Shown here: piece after piece, positions 40,519-49,564 of the stretch
How the letters are laid out: each line of letters begins with the position of its first letter
How positions within the stretch are numbered: position 1 is the stretch's first letter
Source of the DNA: an uncultured Bacteroidota bacterium
Lineage (GTDB): Bacteria; Bacteroidota; Bacteroidia; Bacteroidales; P3
Length of the DNA stretch: 64,000 bases
Assembly (NCBI GenBank): GCA_902790215.1
Contig: CADAQX010000001.1
Span: 124,001 to 188,000 of the forward strand
Direction of reading: 5' to 3'
Position numbers and translations under genes: made by a program
Notes under the pieces: model-generated
Databases searched by the model: none
What the model was told of the DNA's origin: nothing
What the model saw: the letters and a program-made list of their open reading frames with translations, nothing else

Positions 40519-42786
40519 GTGTATATGTCGTCACTACCGCCTATCTTTCTGGATCTTGCCATCATACTGATTACTGCCGGCGCCATCACGATTGTGTTCA
40601 AGTGGCTGAAGCAGCCTTTGGTACTGGGCTATATTGTGGCGGGTTTCTTTATCGGTCCCTATTTCCCTTGGTTTCCCGCCATTACCGACGACTCCAACGT
40701 CCACGTGTGGAGCGACATTGGCATCGTGTTCCTGATGTTTGCTCTGGGCTTGGAGTTCAGCATCAAGAAACTGAAGCGGGTGGGTGCCACAGGAGCCATC
40801 ACGGCTTTGACGGAGCTGGTGATTATGTTCGTCATCGGCAACACGGTGGGGCATCTGCTGGGCATGGGCAACATGGACAGCATATTTCTGGGCTGCATGC
40901 TCTCGATTTCCTCCACAACGATTATCATCAAGTCGTTTGACGACCTGAAACTGAAACAGCAGCGTTTCACAAGCACGGTGACGGCGGTGCTGGTAGTGGA
41001 GGATTTGATAGCGGTGCTGCTGCTGGTGGTGCTTTCGACACTGAGCGTGGGTAAGAGTTTCAACGGCGCAGAGCTGGGCTTGAGTTTGGTGAAACTGGTG
41101 TTCTCGCTGATAGTGTGGTTTACCTTCGGCATATTCTTAATCCCGACGTTCCTGCGCTGGATGAGGAAATGGATGACGGAGGAGACGCTGTGCATTGTGG
41201 CTGTGGGCTTGTGCTTTGGGATGGTGGTGCTGGCCGACTTTGCCGGTTTTTCCACAGCTTTGGGTGCCTTTGTGATGGGTGCCATCCTGAGCGAGACCAT
41301 CGAGGCCGATGTGATTCACCGTATCATCACCCCAATCAAGAACCTGTTCGGTGCGGTGTTTTTCGTGTCGGTGGGCATGCTGGTGAACCCCGAGGTGCTG
41401 GTGAAATATATCGGGCCGATACTGATTATTGCAGGCACCATCGTGGTGTTTAAGTCGTTATCGGCCACAACAGGTATCCTGCTTAGCGGAAAGCCCTTGA
41501 AGACTGCCATGCAGGGCGGTTTCTGCTTCTGCCAGATAGGTGAGTTCAGCTTTATCATTGCCGGGCTGGGTCTGAGCTACCATGTGATTGACCCAAATCT
41601 CTACCCCATCATCGTGACGGTGTCGATACTGACGACCTTTGTCACCCCTTACATGATTAAAGCAGGGCTTCCCGCATATGAGTGGATTTACCCCAAACTC
41701 CCCATGCGCTTCAAACAGGCGTTGGAGCGGTACAGCAGCTCCGGACGGGTGAACACGCACGAGAAGAAACTGAGCACTTTTGTAAGAAAGCAGCTGACAT
41801 CCATACTCTTCTACAGTGCCATCCTGGTGGCGCTCGGACTACTGAGTTCCCTGTGGCTGAGGCCGCTTATCAACAACACCTTCGAGGCTTGGAAGATTCC
41901 GGCCATCTGGGGCAACCTGTTGGGCATAATTGCAACACTGCTGATTATGGCACCGTTCCTGTGGGCTCTGGCGGTGAAGAACGTAAACCGCGAACGCATC
42001 AGGAAGATGCTGCACACCTATAACCACAGCCAGGTGGCTGTGATTCCCCTTCTGGCTCTGCGCTATTTTATCACCCTGTTTATAGTGGGCTGGGTGGTTT
42101 CCACCTATGTGCATCTGGCCGTAGGCTTGCTTGTGGTGGTGGCCATTGTGATTGTGATGGCGGTGCTGATGTCGCGCCGAGCCACAGACTTCTACAACCG
42201 CATAGAAGACCACTTTGTGACCAATTTCTATCAGCGGCAGGCTCAGAACTCGTTCAAGATACCCGAGTCGCTGGAGAAAAACTTCATTATGGAGCGGATG
42301 ACGGTGACCGCCTATTCGCCTTTGGCCGGTGTCACACTGATGAACACTCGGTTGAGGCAGGACTATGGCGTAAACCTGGTGTCGATAGAACGGGCTGGGA
42401 AGATATTCGACCTTCCCGACAAGGACATGATCATCATGCCCACCGACAGGTTGACCGTGCTGGGCAACGAGGAGCAGCTGGCCAAAGTGCGCGCTGTGGT
42501 GGAAGTGGAACCCGACATGCTGATACACGACCACACGGACAATGAGATTAACACCTACCGCCTTGAAATATCGGATGGCAACCATCTGATTGGCACCAGC
42601 ATCAAGAACTCCAACTTCATGAGCGCCTATCAGTCAATGGTGATTGCCATCGAACGCGGAAAAGAATACATGCTGAACCCGTCAGCCGACACCCTGTTCC
42701 AACACGGGGATGTGGTCTGGTTTGTCTCTCCCCTTGACTTAAAAATCAAGGAGATGAGAAGGGAAGACAAAGATTTTAACGCATAA
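40519..42786 (+). CDS. CPA2-family cation:proton antiporter with RCK-C (TrkA-C) domain
   Basis: 755 aa from a GTG at 40519. An ATG at 40525 (MSSLPPIF) is equally possible; GGAGGG at 40504 suits the GTG better by spacing. Residues 1-390 are the 12-helix exchanger with GYIVAGFFIGPYFPW, FALGLEFSIKKLKRVG, VLVVEDLIAVLLLV, GFSTALGAFVMGAILSET and FFVSVGMLVNP. After more membrane helices come two RCK-C-like segments (TVTAYSPLAGVTLMNTRLRQ; YRLEISDGNHLIGTSIKNSN). It exchanges K+ or Na+ for protons (KefB/RosB-like); the ion is inferred. No Kef-type NAD-binding RCK-N domain is obvious. Confidence 0.9.
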   Translation: MYMSSLPPIFLDLAIILITAGAITIVFKWLKQPLVLGYIVAGFFIGPYFPWFPAITDDSNVHVWSDIGIVFLMFALGLEFSIKKLKRVGATGAITALTELVIMFVIGNTVGHLLGMGNMDSIFLGCMLSISSTTIIIKSFDDLKLKQQRFTSTVTAVLVVEDLIAVLLLVVLSTLSVGKSFNGAELGLSLVKLVFSLIVWFTFGIFLIPTFLRWMRKWMTEETLCIVAVGLCFGMVVLADFAGFSTALGAFVMGAILSETIEADVIHRIITPIKNLFGAVFFVSVGMLVNPEVLVKYIGPILIIAGTIVVFKSLSATTGILLSGKPLKTAMQGGFCFCQIGEFSFIIAGLGLSYHVIDPNLYPIIVTVSILTTFVTPYMIKAGLPAYEWIYPKLPMRFKQALERYSSSGRVNTHEKKLSTFVRKQLTSILFYSAILVALGLLSSLWLRPLINNTFEAWKIPAIWGNLLGIIATLLIMAPFLWALAVKNVNRERIRKMLHTYNHSQVAVIPLLALRYFITLFIVGWVVSTYVHLAVGLLVVVAIVIVMAVLMSRRATDFYNRIEDHFVTNFYQRQAQNSFKIPESLEKNFIMERMTVTAYSPLAGVTLMNTRLRQDYGVNLVSIERAGKIFDLPDKDMIIMPTDRLTVLGNEEQLAKVRAVVEVEPDMLIHDHTDNEINTYRLEISDGNHLIGTSIKNSNFMSAYQSMVIAIERGKEYMLNPSADTLFQHGDVVWFVSPLDLKIKEMRREDKDFNA

Positions 42787-42817
42787 GAAAGTTGAACGAT
42801 TAAACGATATTTGGAAA

Positions 42818-44452
42818 TTGAAAACACGCATTTTCTTCACACTGCTTGTAGTCCTGGGCATGACGGCCTGGGGACAGAACGACAAAGGTTTTGAAATCTC
42901 AAAGAATCTGGAGATTTTTGCCAACGTTTACAAAAACCTGCATACCAACTATGTTGACGATGTTGACCCCGGAAAGACCATGAAGGTGGCCATCGACGCC
43001 ATGCTGGCTTCGATGGACCCCTATACCAACTACTTTGCCGAGAGCGACATGGAGGATGTCAAGATGCAAGTGCTGGGGCAATATGGCGGCATCGGCTCCC
43101 TCATTCATCAAGAGGGCGATAAAATCTACATCGCCGAGCCTTACGAAGGGCTGCCTGCCGACAAGGCCGGACTGAAGATAGGCGACCGAATCCTCGCCGT
43201 GAACGGAGAAAGCACCGAGGGCAAAAACAACGCCGACGTGAGCAGCGCCATGCGCGGACAGGCCGGCACCAACGTCACCCTGCGCCTGGAGCGCGAAGGC
43301 AAAGAGTTCGACGTCACCATTACACGTGCCGAAATCCGGCTCCCCAACGTTTCGTACTCCGGTATGGTTGACGGGAATGTGGGATATATCCGCCTTGACG
43401 AATTCACGCAGGATGCCGCCAAGAATGTCCGCGAGGCTTTCAAGCGGCTGAAACGCGACCACCCCGACATGAAAGGCATCATCCTCGACCTGCGCGGCAA
43501 CGGGGGCGGCCTGATGGGCGAAGCTGTAGATATCGTCAACATCTGGGTGAAGCAGAACGAACTGGTCGTGGAGACCAAAGGCAAAATCGCTTCCAAGAAT
43601 TTAAAGTCACGCACCCGCATGACTCCCGAAGACCTCAACATCCCGGTGGCAGTGCTTATCAACGGTCAGAGTGCATCGGCCAGCGAGATTGTCAGCGGCA
43701 GCCTCCAGGACCTTGACCGAGCCGTCATCATAGGAGAACGCTCTTACGGCAAGGGCTTGGTTCAAAACATCCTGCCCATGCCTTACAACAGCCAGATGAA
43801 AGTCACCGTATCCAAATACTTCATCCCCAGCGGCCGCTGCATCCAGGCAATCGACTACAAGCATCGCGACGCCAACGGACGCGCCACCAAGGTGCCCGAC
43901 TCGCTCAAGACCGCCTTCAAAACCCGCAACGGGCGCACCGTGTATGACGGCTTCGGCATCGAGCCCGATGTGGAGGTGGAACACGAGACTACCTCTCTCC
44001 TATCTATGGCTCTCTACAACCGCTTCCATTTCTTCAACTACGCCATCAAGTTCCACCGCGAACACGAGACCATCCCGTCGCCGCACGACTTCGTGATTAC
44101 CGACGAGATATATCAAGACTTTATCGACTATCTGTCCGACAAGACCTACGACTACACCACCTACACCGAAAACATCATCAACGACCTGCGCAAAGTGGCC
44201 GAGGAGGAGAACTACATGGACAATCTGAAGCAACAGATTGACCAACTGGAAAAGACCTACAAGGAGGCCAAGAAAGAGGACCTGATGCGCAACCGCAGCG
44301 AGGTGAGTGAACTGCTCCAGGATGCCATCCTGGTGCACTACTACTACCGCAAAGGGTGCATAGAGAGTTCCCTGCGGAGCGACCCCGACGTGAAAAAAGC
44401 TGTGGAGATTCTCTCCAATTCCGAAGAATACCGCCGGCTTTTGAGTCGATAG
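42818..44452 (+). CDS. C-terminal processing protease, S41 family
   Basis: 544 aa from a TTG at 42818 that opens a signal peptide (TRIFFTLLVVLGMTAWGQ). A PDZ domain (IHQEGDKIYIAEPYEGLPAD, AGLKIGDRILAVNG) precedes the S41 core: GYIRLDEFTQDAAKNV, ILDLRGNGGGLMGEAV, nucleophile Ser in GQSASASEIVSG (near 285) and Lys in IGERSYGKGLVQ (near 311). It cleaves periplasmic proteins near their C-termini. The C-terminal 170 residues form a long helical extension (EENYMDNLKQQIDQLEKTYK) common in Bacteroidota forms. It follows the antiporter by 31 bp. Confidence 0.95.
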   Translation: MKTRIFFTLLVVLGMTAWGQNDKGFEISKNLEIFANVYKNLHTNYVDDVDPGKTMKVAIDAMLASMDPYTNYFAESDMEDVKMQVLGQYGGIGSLIHQEGDKIYIAEPYEGLPADKAGLKIGDRILAVNGESTEGKNNADVSSAMRGQAGTNVTLRLEREGKEFDVTITRAEIRLPNVSYSGMVDGNVGYIRLDEFTQDAAKNVREAFKRLKRDHPDMKGIILDLRGNGGGLMGEAVDIVNIWVKQNELVVETKGKIASKNLKSRTRMTPEDLNIPVAVLINGQSASASEIVSGSLQDLDRAVIIGERSYGKGLVQNILPMPYNSQMKVTVSKYFIPSGRCIQAIDYKHRDANGRATKVPDSLKTAFKTRNGRTVYDGFGIEPDVEVEHETTSLLSMALYNRFHFFNYAIKFHREHETIPSPHDFVITDEIYQDFIDYLSDKTYDYTTYTENIINDLRKVAEEENYMDNLKQQIDQLEKTYKEAKKEDLMRNRSEVSELLQDAILVHYYYRKGCIESSLRSDPDVKKAVEILSNSEEYRRLLSR

Positions 44453-44547
44453 AGAAGACCGATTGTTAAATACCAATCCCTACTGCCATCCGTACCCGTA
44501 TTCATAGAACAATCTACGTAGCCCTCATCTTTCTGCTGGCTATCAGT

Positions 44548-46038
44548 ATGACCACATCGGTATTTTTCACCAACCTGCTGTGGGTGCTGCTGCTGGCCAA
44601 CTGGGTTATTGAATGGAACTGGCGGGAGAAGTTCTCCAACTTCAAACAGAACCATCTGCTCCAGGCTTTCCTTGTCCTGGGGGCAGTGCACCTGCTGTGG
44701 CTCATTGGCACCGAGAACCTCAGCTACGGTCTCTTCGACATGCAAAAGAAACTGCCCCTAATAGCCATCCCGCTCGTTATGCTCACCACAAAGCCACTCA
44801 GCCGCAAAGAGCTGCTCCCCGTTGGCTTCGCCTATGTCACCACCATCTTCGTCATGTCGATAGTGGGACTGGTGCGCTACCTCACTATGCCCGACCTCCC
44901 CTACCGCAACCTCGTGCCCCATATCTCACACATCCGCTTTGGCCTCAACATCTGCCTAACCCTTGTACTGCTCATCTATGCCGCTTTCAAGCACCGCCGT
45001 CTGTGGCTGTACATCATCAACTTGCTCCTCTCCGCTTGGTTCATCGTCTTTCTGCTCATGCTGCATGCTTACACGGCATTCATCATCCTCTTAATCACTG
45101 CCGTGGTGCTCCTGATAGCCTACCGACGACACCTGAGCCGCACCCCGCGAATCATTGCCACCGCCACTGTTGCCGCCGTCCTCCTATTCACTGTCGGTCT
45201 TACCTTCATCTACCACCACGACTACTACCACCTGCAGCAAATCTACAACCAGCCGCTTCCCGCCAGCACCGTCAACGGCAACCCCTATCAGCACCTTGAC
45301 GACGGCCTGATAGAAAACGGCAACTATGTCCACCAATACGTCTGCGAGAAAGAGATGCGTCGGGAGTGGCCCAAATACAGCAATCTTCCTTTCGACTCCA
45401 TCACACCCAATGGCTACAGCATCTATCCCACCCTGCTGCGCTATCTCAACGGCATGGGGCTTACAAAAGACAGTCTCGGCATGACCCATCTGCAGCCCTG
45501 CGACATCGCCGCCATAGAGAAAGGCATTGCCAACCCCGTTTACATACAGCACGGGCCACGCAAAATGTATTACGTCCTTTTCTACGAATACGAAAACTAC
45601 CGCTGCTACCGCAGTGTAAGCAACTTCTCATTCCTCCAGCGATTGGAGCTGTGGCGCAATGCCGCGCATCTATTCCTTGAACATCCGCTCTTCGGGGTCG
45701 GGACAGGCGATGTGGTTGACCAATGCCACCGCCGGTTGGAGCAAATCCACTCCCCTCTTGCCGACACCGACCTACACACTCACAACCAATACCTCAACTT
45801 CCTGCTTGCCTTCGGGCTGACGGGGTTCCTGCTCATCTTTTTCTTCTTTGCACGAGCCATCGTCCTCAACCGCTACTGCCGCCATGCGCTCTTTACCGCC
45901 TTCCTCTGCATCCTCCTTATCTCCTTCATCAGCGAGGACACCCTCGAAACCCTTGCCGGCATCATGTTCACCGTCATGGGCTTCACCCTGCTGCACTCCC
46001 CCAAAAGCGAAGAAAAACCCAAAACCATAAAACCATAA
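44548..46038 (+). CDS. O-antigen ligase/polymerase-like membrane protein (Wzy_C type)
   Basis: 496 aa from the first ATG. About ten TM helices, a large extracytoplasmic loop (residues 230-350) and the family signature WRNAAHLFLEHPLFGVGTGD plus HTHNQYLNFLLAFGLTG near the C-terminus, as in RfaL/WaaL-like proteins. Protein-like sequence continues upstream in frame (IYVALIFLLAIS, which completes the first TM) without ATG, GTG or TTG back to a TAA near 44467, so the true start is uncertain. It probably joins or polymerises surface glycans. It lies between S41 and M16 protease genes, not with the other polysaccharide genes at 49.6-52.9 kb. Confidence 0.8.
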   Translation: MTTSVFFTNLLWVLLLANWVIEWNWREKFSNFKQNHLLQAFLVLGAVHLLWLIGTENLSYGLFDMQKKLPLIAIPLVMLTTKPLSRKELLPVGFAYVTTIFVMSIVGLVRYLTMPDLPYRNLVPHISHIRFGLNICLTLVLLIYAAFKHRRLWLYIINLLLSAWFIVFLLMLHAYTAFIILLITAVVLLIAYRRHLSRTPRIIATATVAAVLLFTVGLTFIYHHDYYHLQQIYNQPLPASTVNGNPYQHLDDGLIENGNYVHQYVCEKEMRREWPKYSNLPFDSITPNGYSIYPTLLRYLNGMGLTKDSLGMTHLQPCDIAAIEKGIANPVYIQHGPRKMYYVLFYEYENYRCYRSVSNFSFLQRLELWRNAAHLFLEHPLFGVGTGDVVDQCHRRLEQIHSPLADTDLHTHNQYLNFLLAFGLTGFLLIFFFFARAIVLNRYCRHALFTAFLCILLISFISEDTLETLAGIMFTVMGFTLLHSPKSEEKPKTIKP

Positions 46039-46090
46039 AACCTCGAATTGTTTTCCGTTGATAAGTTTATAAGTTTATACGGCTCACATC

Positions 46091-46143
46091 ATATCAACAT
46101 ACCAGCATATCAACGTATCAACATATCAACGTATCAACATATA
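46091..46143 (+). repeat. Octamer repeats (ATCAACGT/ATCAACAT) before the M16 gene
   Basis: A run of ATCAACRT octamers lies 22 bp upstream of the M16 start. It resembles the octamer and heptamer arrays in other gaps. Confidence 0.8.
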
Positions 46144-46165
46144 AACCCTAAAACCCTTACCCCCT

Positions 46166-47404
46166 TTGTACGAATACTTTACCTTAGACAACGGCATACG
46201 CATCATCTTCCGGCGCAACAACTCCATCGTCACCCATGCCGGAGTATATATCAACGTCGGCTCCCGCAACGAGCAAGGCTCCGAGGAGGGCATCGCCCAC
46301 TTCATCGAGCATTCCATCTTCAAGGGCACCGAACACCGCCACTCCCACCACATCCGCAACCGTATCGACGGTGTAGGAGGCGAACTGGACGCCTTCACCA
46401 CCAAAGAGGAGACCTGCGTCTATGCCTCAGCCCTCTCCGAACATCTGGAACGCTGTCTGGAACTCTTTGCCGACATCCTCTTCCACTCCACCTTCCCACT
46501 CAACGAGATTGAGAAAGAGAAAGATGTGGTCATCGAAGAAATCAACCTCTACCGCGATACCCCTGCCGAACTCATCTACGACGACTTCGAGGAACGCTAC
46601 TTCGGCAACCATCCGCTCGGGCACAACATCCTCGGCAGCAAGAAAAACGTGCGCCGCTTCACCCCCGAAATCCTCAAACAGTTCATGCAACGCCACTACA
46701 CCCCCGACCGCATGGTCATCAGCGTAGTGGGCAACGTGGAATTCAAGAAACTGGTACACCTCTGCCAAAAGCACTTCTCCGACCCTCAAACCATTGAAGT
46801 CAAGAAAACTCACATACCAGATTCTCAATTCTCAATTCTCAATTCTCAATTCCCGAAATTCAACGCCTCCGTCCACAAACATACCCACCAGGTGCACCTC
46901 CTTGCCGGATGTCCCGCTCCCACCCTCTACGACCGCGACAAAACCGTCTTCACACTGCTCAACAACATCATCGGCGGTCCCGCCATGAACTCTCGCCTTA
47001 ATGTCGCCGTCCGCGAGCGTGAGGGTTTCTGCTACACCATCGAGTCGCAATACATCCCCTTCACCGATGCCGGACTCTTCTACATCTATGCCGGCATCGA
47101 CAGCAATGCTACCGAGCGCAGTATTGAATTAATCCACAACGAACTCCGCCACTTGCGCGAAACCCCCATACACCCCCAGAGCCTAAGAGCTGCACAAAAG
47201 CAGCTGATTGGGCAGATGGCCATCAACAACGACTCCGGACTTAACGAGATGCAGAGTATCGGCAAAGCCTGTCTCAACTTCGAGCATGTCGATACCCTCG
47301 AAGAGATGAACCGCGACATCCTTGCCATCACCTCTCAGGAATTGCAGGAAGCCGCATGCAAATACCTCACCGAAGACAAATTCAGCCTTCTCCGCTACGT
47401 ATAG
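46166..47404 (+). CDS. M16 family zinc peptidase with an in-frame repeat
   Basis: 412 aa from a TTG at 46166. It has the inverted zinc motif HFIEH (near residue 42) in GIAHFIEHSIFKGTEHR, the ligand Glu helix in EETCVYASALSEHLERCLEL, and the C-half active-site loop (AMNSRLNVAVREREGFCYTI). This is a one-unit M16 peptidase of about 410 residues, as in mitochondrial processing peptidase-like bacterial proteins; it often works as a homodimer. Without a signal peptide it should be cytosolic. Between KKTHIPD and PKFNASVHKH the chain SQFSILNSQF is encoded by a 7-bp tandem repeat at the inter-domain linker. Confidence 0.92.
   Translation: MYEYFTLDNGIRIIFRRNNSIVTHAGVYINVGSRNEQGSEEGIAHFIEHSIFKGTEHRHSHHIRNRIDGVGGELDAFTTKEETCVYASALSEHLERCLELFADILFHSTFPLNEIEKEKDVVIEEINLYRDTPAELIYDDFEERYFGNHPLGHNILGSKKNVRRFTPEILKQFMQRHYTPDRMVISVVGNVEFKKLVHLCQKHFSDPQTIEVKKTHIPDSQFSILNSQFPKFNASVHKHTHQVHLLAGCPAPTLYDRDKTVFTLLNNIIGGPAMNSRLNVAVREREGFCYTIESQYIPFTDAGLFYIYAGIDSNATERSIELIHNELRHLRETPIHPQSLRAAQKQLIGQMAINNDSGLNEMQSIGKACLNFEHVDTLEEMNRDILAITSQELQEAACKYLTEDKFSLLRYV
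46822..46849 (+). repeat. Heptamer tandem repeat (TTCTCAA x4) inside the M16 gene
   Basis: Four perfect TTCTCAA units followed by a degenerate TTCCCGA. TTGAGAA/TTGAGAG is the same heptamer family found in the hairpin elements at 22345-22430 and 58264-58345. Confidence 0.95.
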
Positions 47405-47453
47405 GAATGTGCCAATCAGACTTACGAATTAGCACAACTACGAATTAACGCCG

Positions 47454-48836
47454 TCAAAACTCCACTGTAACGGCATAGTACTGCGGGGCTGCCGCCACTA
47501 TATCCACCAGCGTGCCGTTCTCTGTGGCCGTACACTTCACCGTGCGTTTGTTTTTCGGGGCAATGCACTTCACCCTTTTCACCTTGTAGGGAATCGCAAA
47601 CGACACACTCGTCTGGCTGCCCTCTATCAGGCAAATGGCATACCTATGCTTGCCGTCCTTGCTTTGGGTAAAGCGCACGTTGCCTTGGCAATAGGGATAC
47701 AGCGGGCGTGTGCCATATATTGCCACACCGTTACAATCCATCCAGCCACCAATCTGCTCCATCCGTTCCACTGCCTCGCGCGGCAGGTTTCCGTCTGCAT
47801 CAGGCCCCACATTCAGCAGCAGGTTGCCGCCCTTGGCCACCACATCCACCAGCATGTGCACCAACTGCTCCGTGCTCTTGTAATGGTCGCCCGGCACATA
47901 CGACCAGCTGTCGCCCATCGTCATGCAAGTCTCCCACGGGTAGGGCAGCAGCGTGTCGGGCACCTGCTTCTCCGGTGTGCGGTAGTTCTCGTAGCGGCCA
48001 CCCACCGAGCGATCCACAATGATAAGGTCGGGGTTGTCGCTGCGGGCTATCGAGGCCAGCACATCCATGTCGATGTCCTGTATCCGCCGATAGCACCCCA
48101 ACCACGGGAGAGTCTCGTCGTTCAGGCTCCATTCCGGCCTCACCCAGCCGCCGTCCAACCACAGGATATCAATATCGCCGTAATTGTGCGTCAGCTCGCG
48201 AATCTGATTATGCGTAAAAGTCTTAAAATTCTCCCACCGACGGGGGTGCTCCGTAATGTCGTAGTTCACATTGCGGTCGGGCGTAGCCCACTCCGGTGCC
48301 CAATAGTCCTTGTGGTGCCAGTCGGGCTTGGAGAAATACAGTCCCGTCCACATTCCCTGTGCACGAAAAGCGTTGACAATATCCAGCGTAATGTCAGGCT
48401 GGGCATTGCGGCTGTAGGGGCATTCAGGACCCGCCACGCTGTAGTCCGTCTCGGCACTGCGGAACATACAGAAACCGTCGTGGTGCTTGGTGGTGAACAC
48501 CACATACTTCATGCCCGCCGCTTTGGCCAGCGAGGCCATCTTCGAGGCATCGAACTTCGTAGGGTTAAACGTCTTGTTCAACGCCTGGTAACGCTGCTTA
48601 TACTCCACGTAGGGCATCCCCTTGCGGTCTATCCACGGCTCGTTGCAAATGCTCCACGACTCCACCACACCCCACTGGGCATACATGCCCCAGTGCATCA
48701 TAAAGCCGAACTTCAAGTCCTGCCACTCGGCAATACGGTTCAAGATTACGGGGTCGGTCTCCGGCTCCTGGGCCTTCTGTGCCACACCCATACCCGTCGC
48801 GGCCATCAAAGCCACCAGCAAAAACAGTCTCTTCAT
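47454..48836 (-). CDS. Alpha-L-fucosidase, GH29
   Basis: 460 aa from the ATG at 48836, which opens a signal peptide (RLFLLVALMAATGMGVAQ); 31 upstream codons of frame are discarded. GH29 hallmarks: FGFMMHWGMYAQWGV, FDASKMASLAKAAGMKYVVF and TKHHDGFCMFRS. QIRELTHNYGDIDILWLDGG carries the Asp nucleophile in WLDGG (near residue 227), and NLLLNVGPDADGNL comes late in the barrel. It releases terminal alpha-fucose from host or dietary glycans in the periplasm or outside. No PUL partners (SusC/D) adjoin. The gene is convergent with the M16 gene. Confidence 0.95.
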   Translation of the reverse strand: MKRLFLLVALMAATGMGVAQKAQEPETDPVILNRIAEWQDLKFGFMMHWGMYAQWGVVESWSICNEPWIDRKGMPYVEYKQRYQALNKTFNPTKFDASKMASLAKAAGMKYVVFTTKHHDGFCMFRSAETDYSVAGPECPYSRNAQPDITLDIVNAFRAQGMWTGLYFSKPDWHHKDYWAPEWATPDRNVNYDITEHPRRWENFKTFTHNQIRELTHNYGDIDILWLDGGWVRPEWSLNDETLPWLGCYRRIQDIDMDVLASIARSDNPDLIIVDRSVGGRYENYRTPEKQVPDTLLPYPWETCMTMGDSWSYVPGDHYKSTEQLVHMLVDVVAKGGNLLLNVGPDADGNLPREAVERMEQIGGWMDCNGVAIYGTRPLYPYCQGNVRFTQSKDGKHRYAICLIEGSQTSVSFAIPYKVKRVKCIAPKNKRTVKCTATENGTLVDIVAAAPQYYAVTVEF

Positions 48837-48885
48837 AACAAAATACCAATCAATTAAACATCGGCGGAACACACCCGCCATCTTG

Positions 48886-48893
48886 CAAAGATA
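48886..48893 (-). promoter_or_regulatory. -7 box for the GH29 gene
   Basis: TATCTTTG on the minus strand, 49 bp before the start. TTG-like triplets lie 16 and 22 bp upstream, neither ideal. Confidence 0.6.
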
Positions 48894-49118
48894 CAAAAAA
48901 AAATTGAAACAAGAACAACTCCGACCCAATTGATTGTTTTATTGTCCGATTGTCTGATTGTTTGAGTAATTTGACCGCGCCAGCCACTCAAGCATTAACC
49001 CGAATCGGTCGTTAGGGTTTAGCAGTTTGACCCGCACGAATTTAGAGGTAAGAATTAAGAGCTAGGAACTGTGGCATACAATCTTGGTTCGTATCTCTTA
49101 CCTCTTACTTTGCTTTCT

Positions 49119-49352
49119 GCCGCTTCGCGCGGAAGTTACTTTTTATTCTGTGAAGTATTACGCCAACTTTCGTCAGCGTTCCGATAGTGTCGTATATTTG
49201 TCTCCAGCGTTACTCTGTATGCCTTCCGGGCTCGATGTTGCATCGTTCTTTATCCTATCGTTTTTCGATATGTTTCCACTCGTTTTCCCTTTGTGAAAGG
49301 GAAAACGAGTGGAAAACGATCGAATAACGATCGAATAAATGACGGCGCTTGA
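49119..49352 (-). repeat. Interspersed intergenic repeat, copy C (inverted)
   Basis: Copy in reverse orientation compared with A, B and D. Its core is a perfect hairpin: arms 49273-49292 and 49296-49315 (20 nt each) around GTG. The flanks at 48930-49030 hold TGATTG octamers and the CCGCGCCAGCCACTCA block also seen at 22011. The whole gap 48837-49564 (728 bp) has no gene; the frame 49084-49296 only reads through the repeat. Confidence 0.88.
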
Positions 49353-49564
49353 TGGTTTCTACATACAGGGTAGATCCTATTAAGAGCGCATGTTCCTCAG
49401 AGTCGAAGGGACAAGTTTTCTCGGCCTCGTCATATCAAGTGAGGAACCCAAATGACCGATTTGGGATTAACGTTGTACAGGGTGAGAGCAGAGGGAGCTT
49501 GCTCACGATGCCGAGCTAAAAGAACGTCACGAAGTAACACAATCAAGCATTCAGGGAAACACAG

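Noticed and set aside
49084-49296. 70-codon frame in the 49-kb gap
   Set aside because: Lies over repeat copy C and its perfect hairpin; not kept in the other copies.
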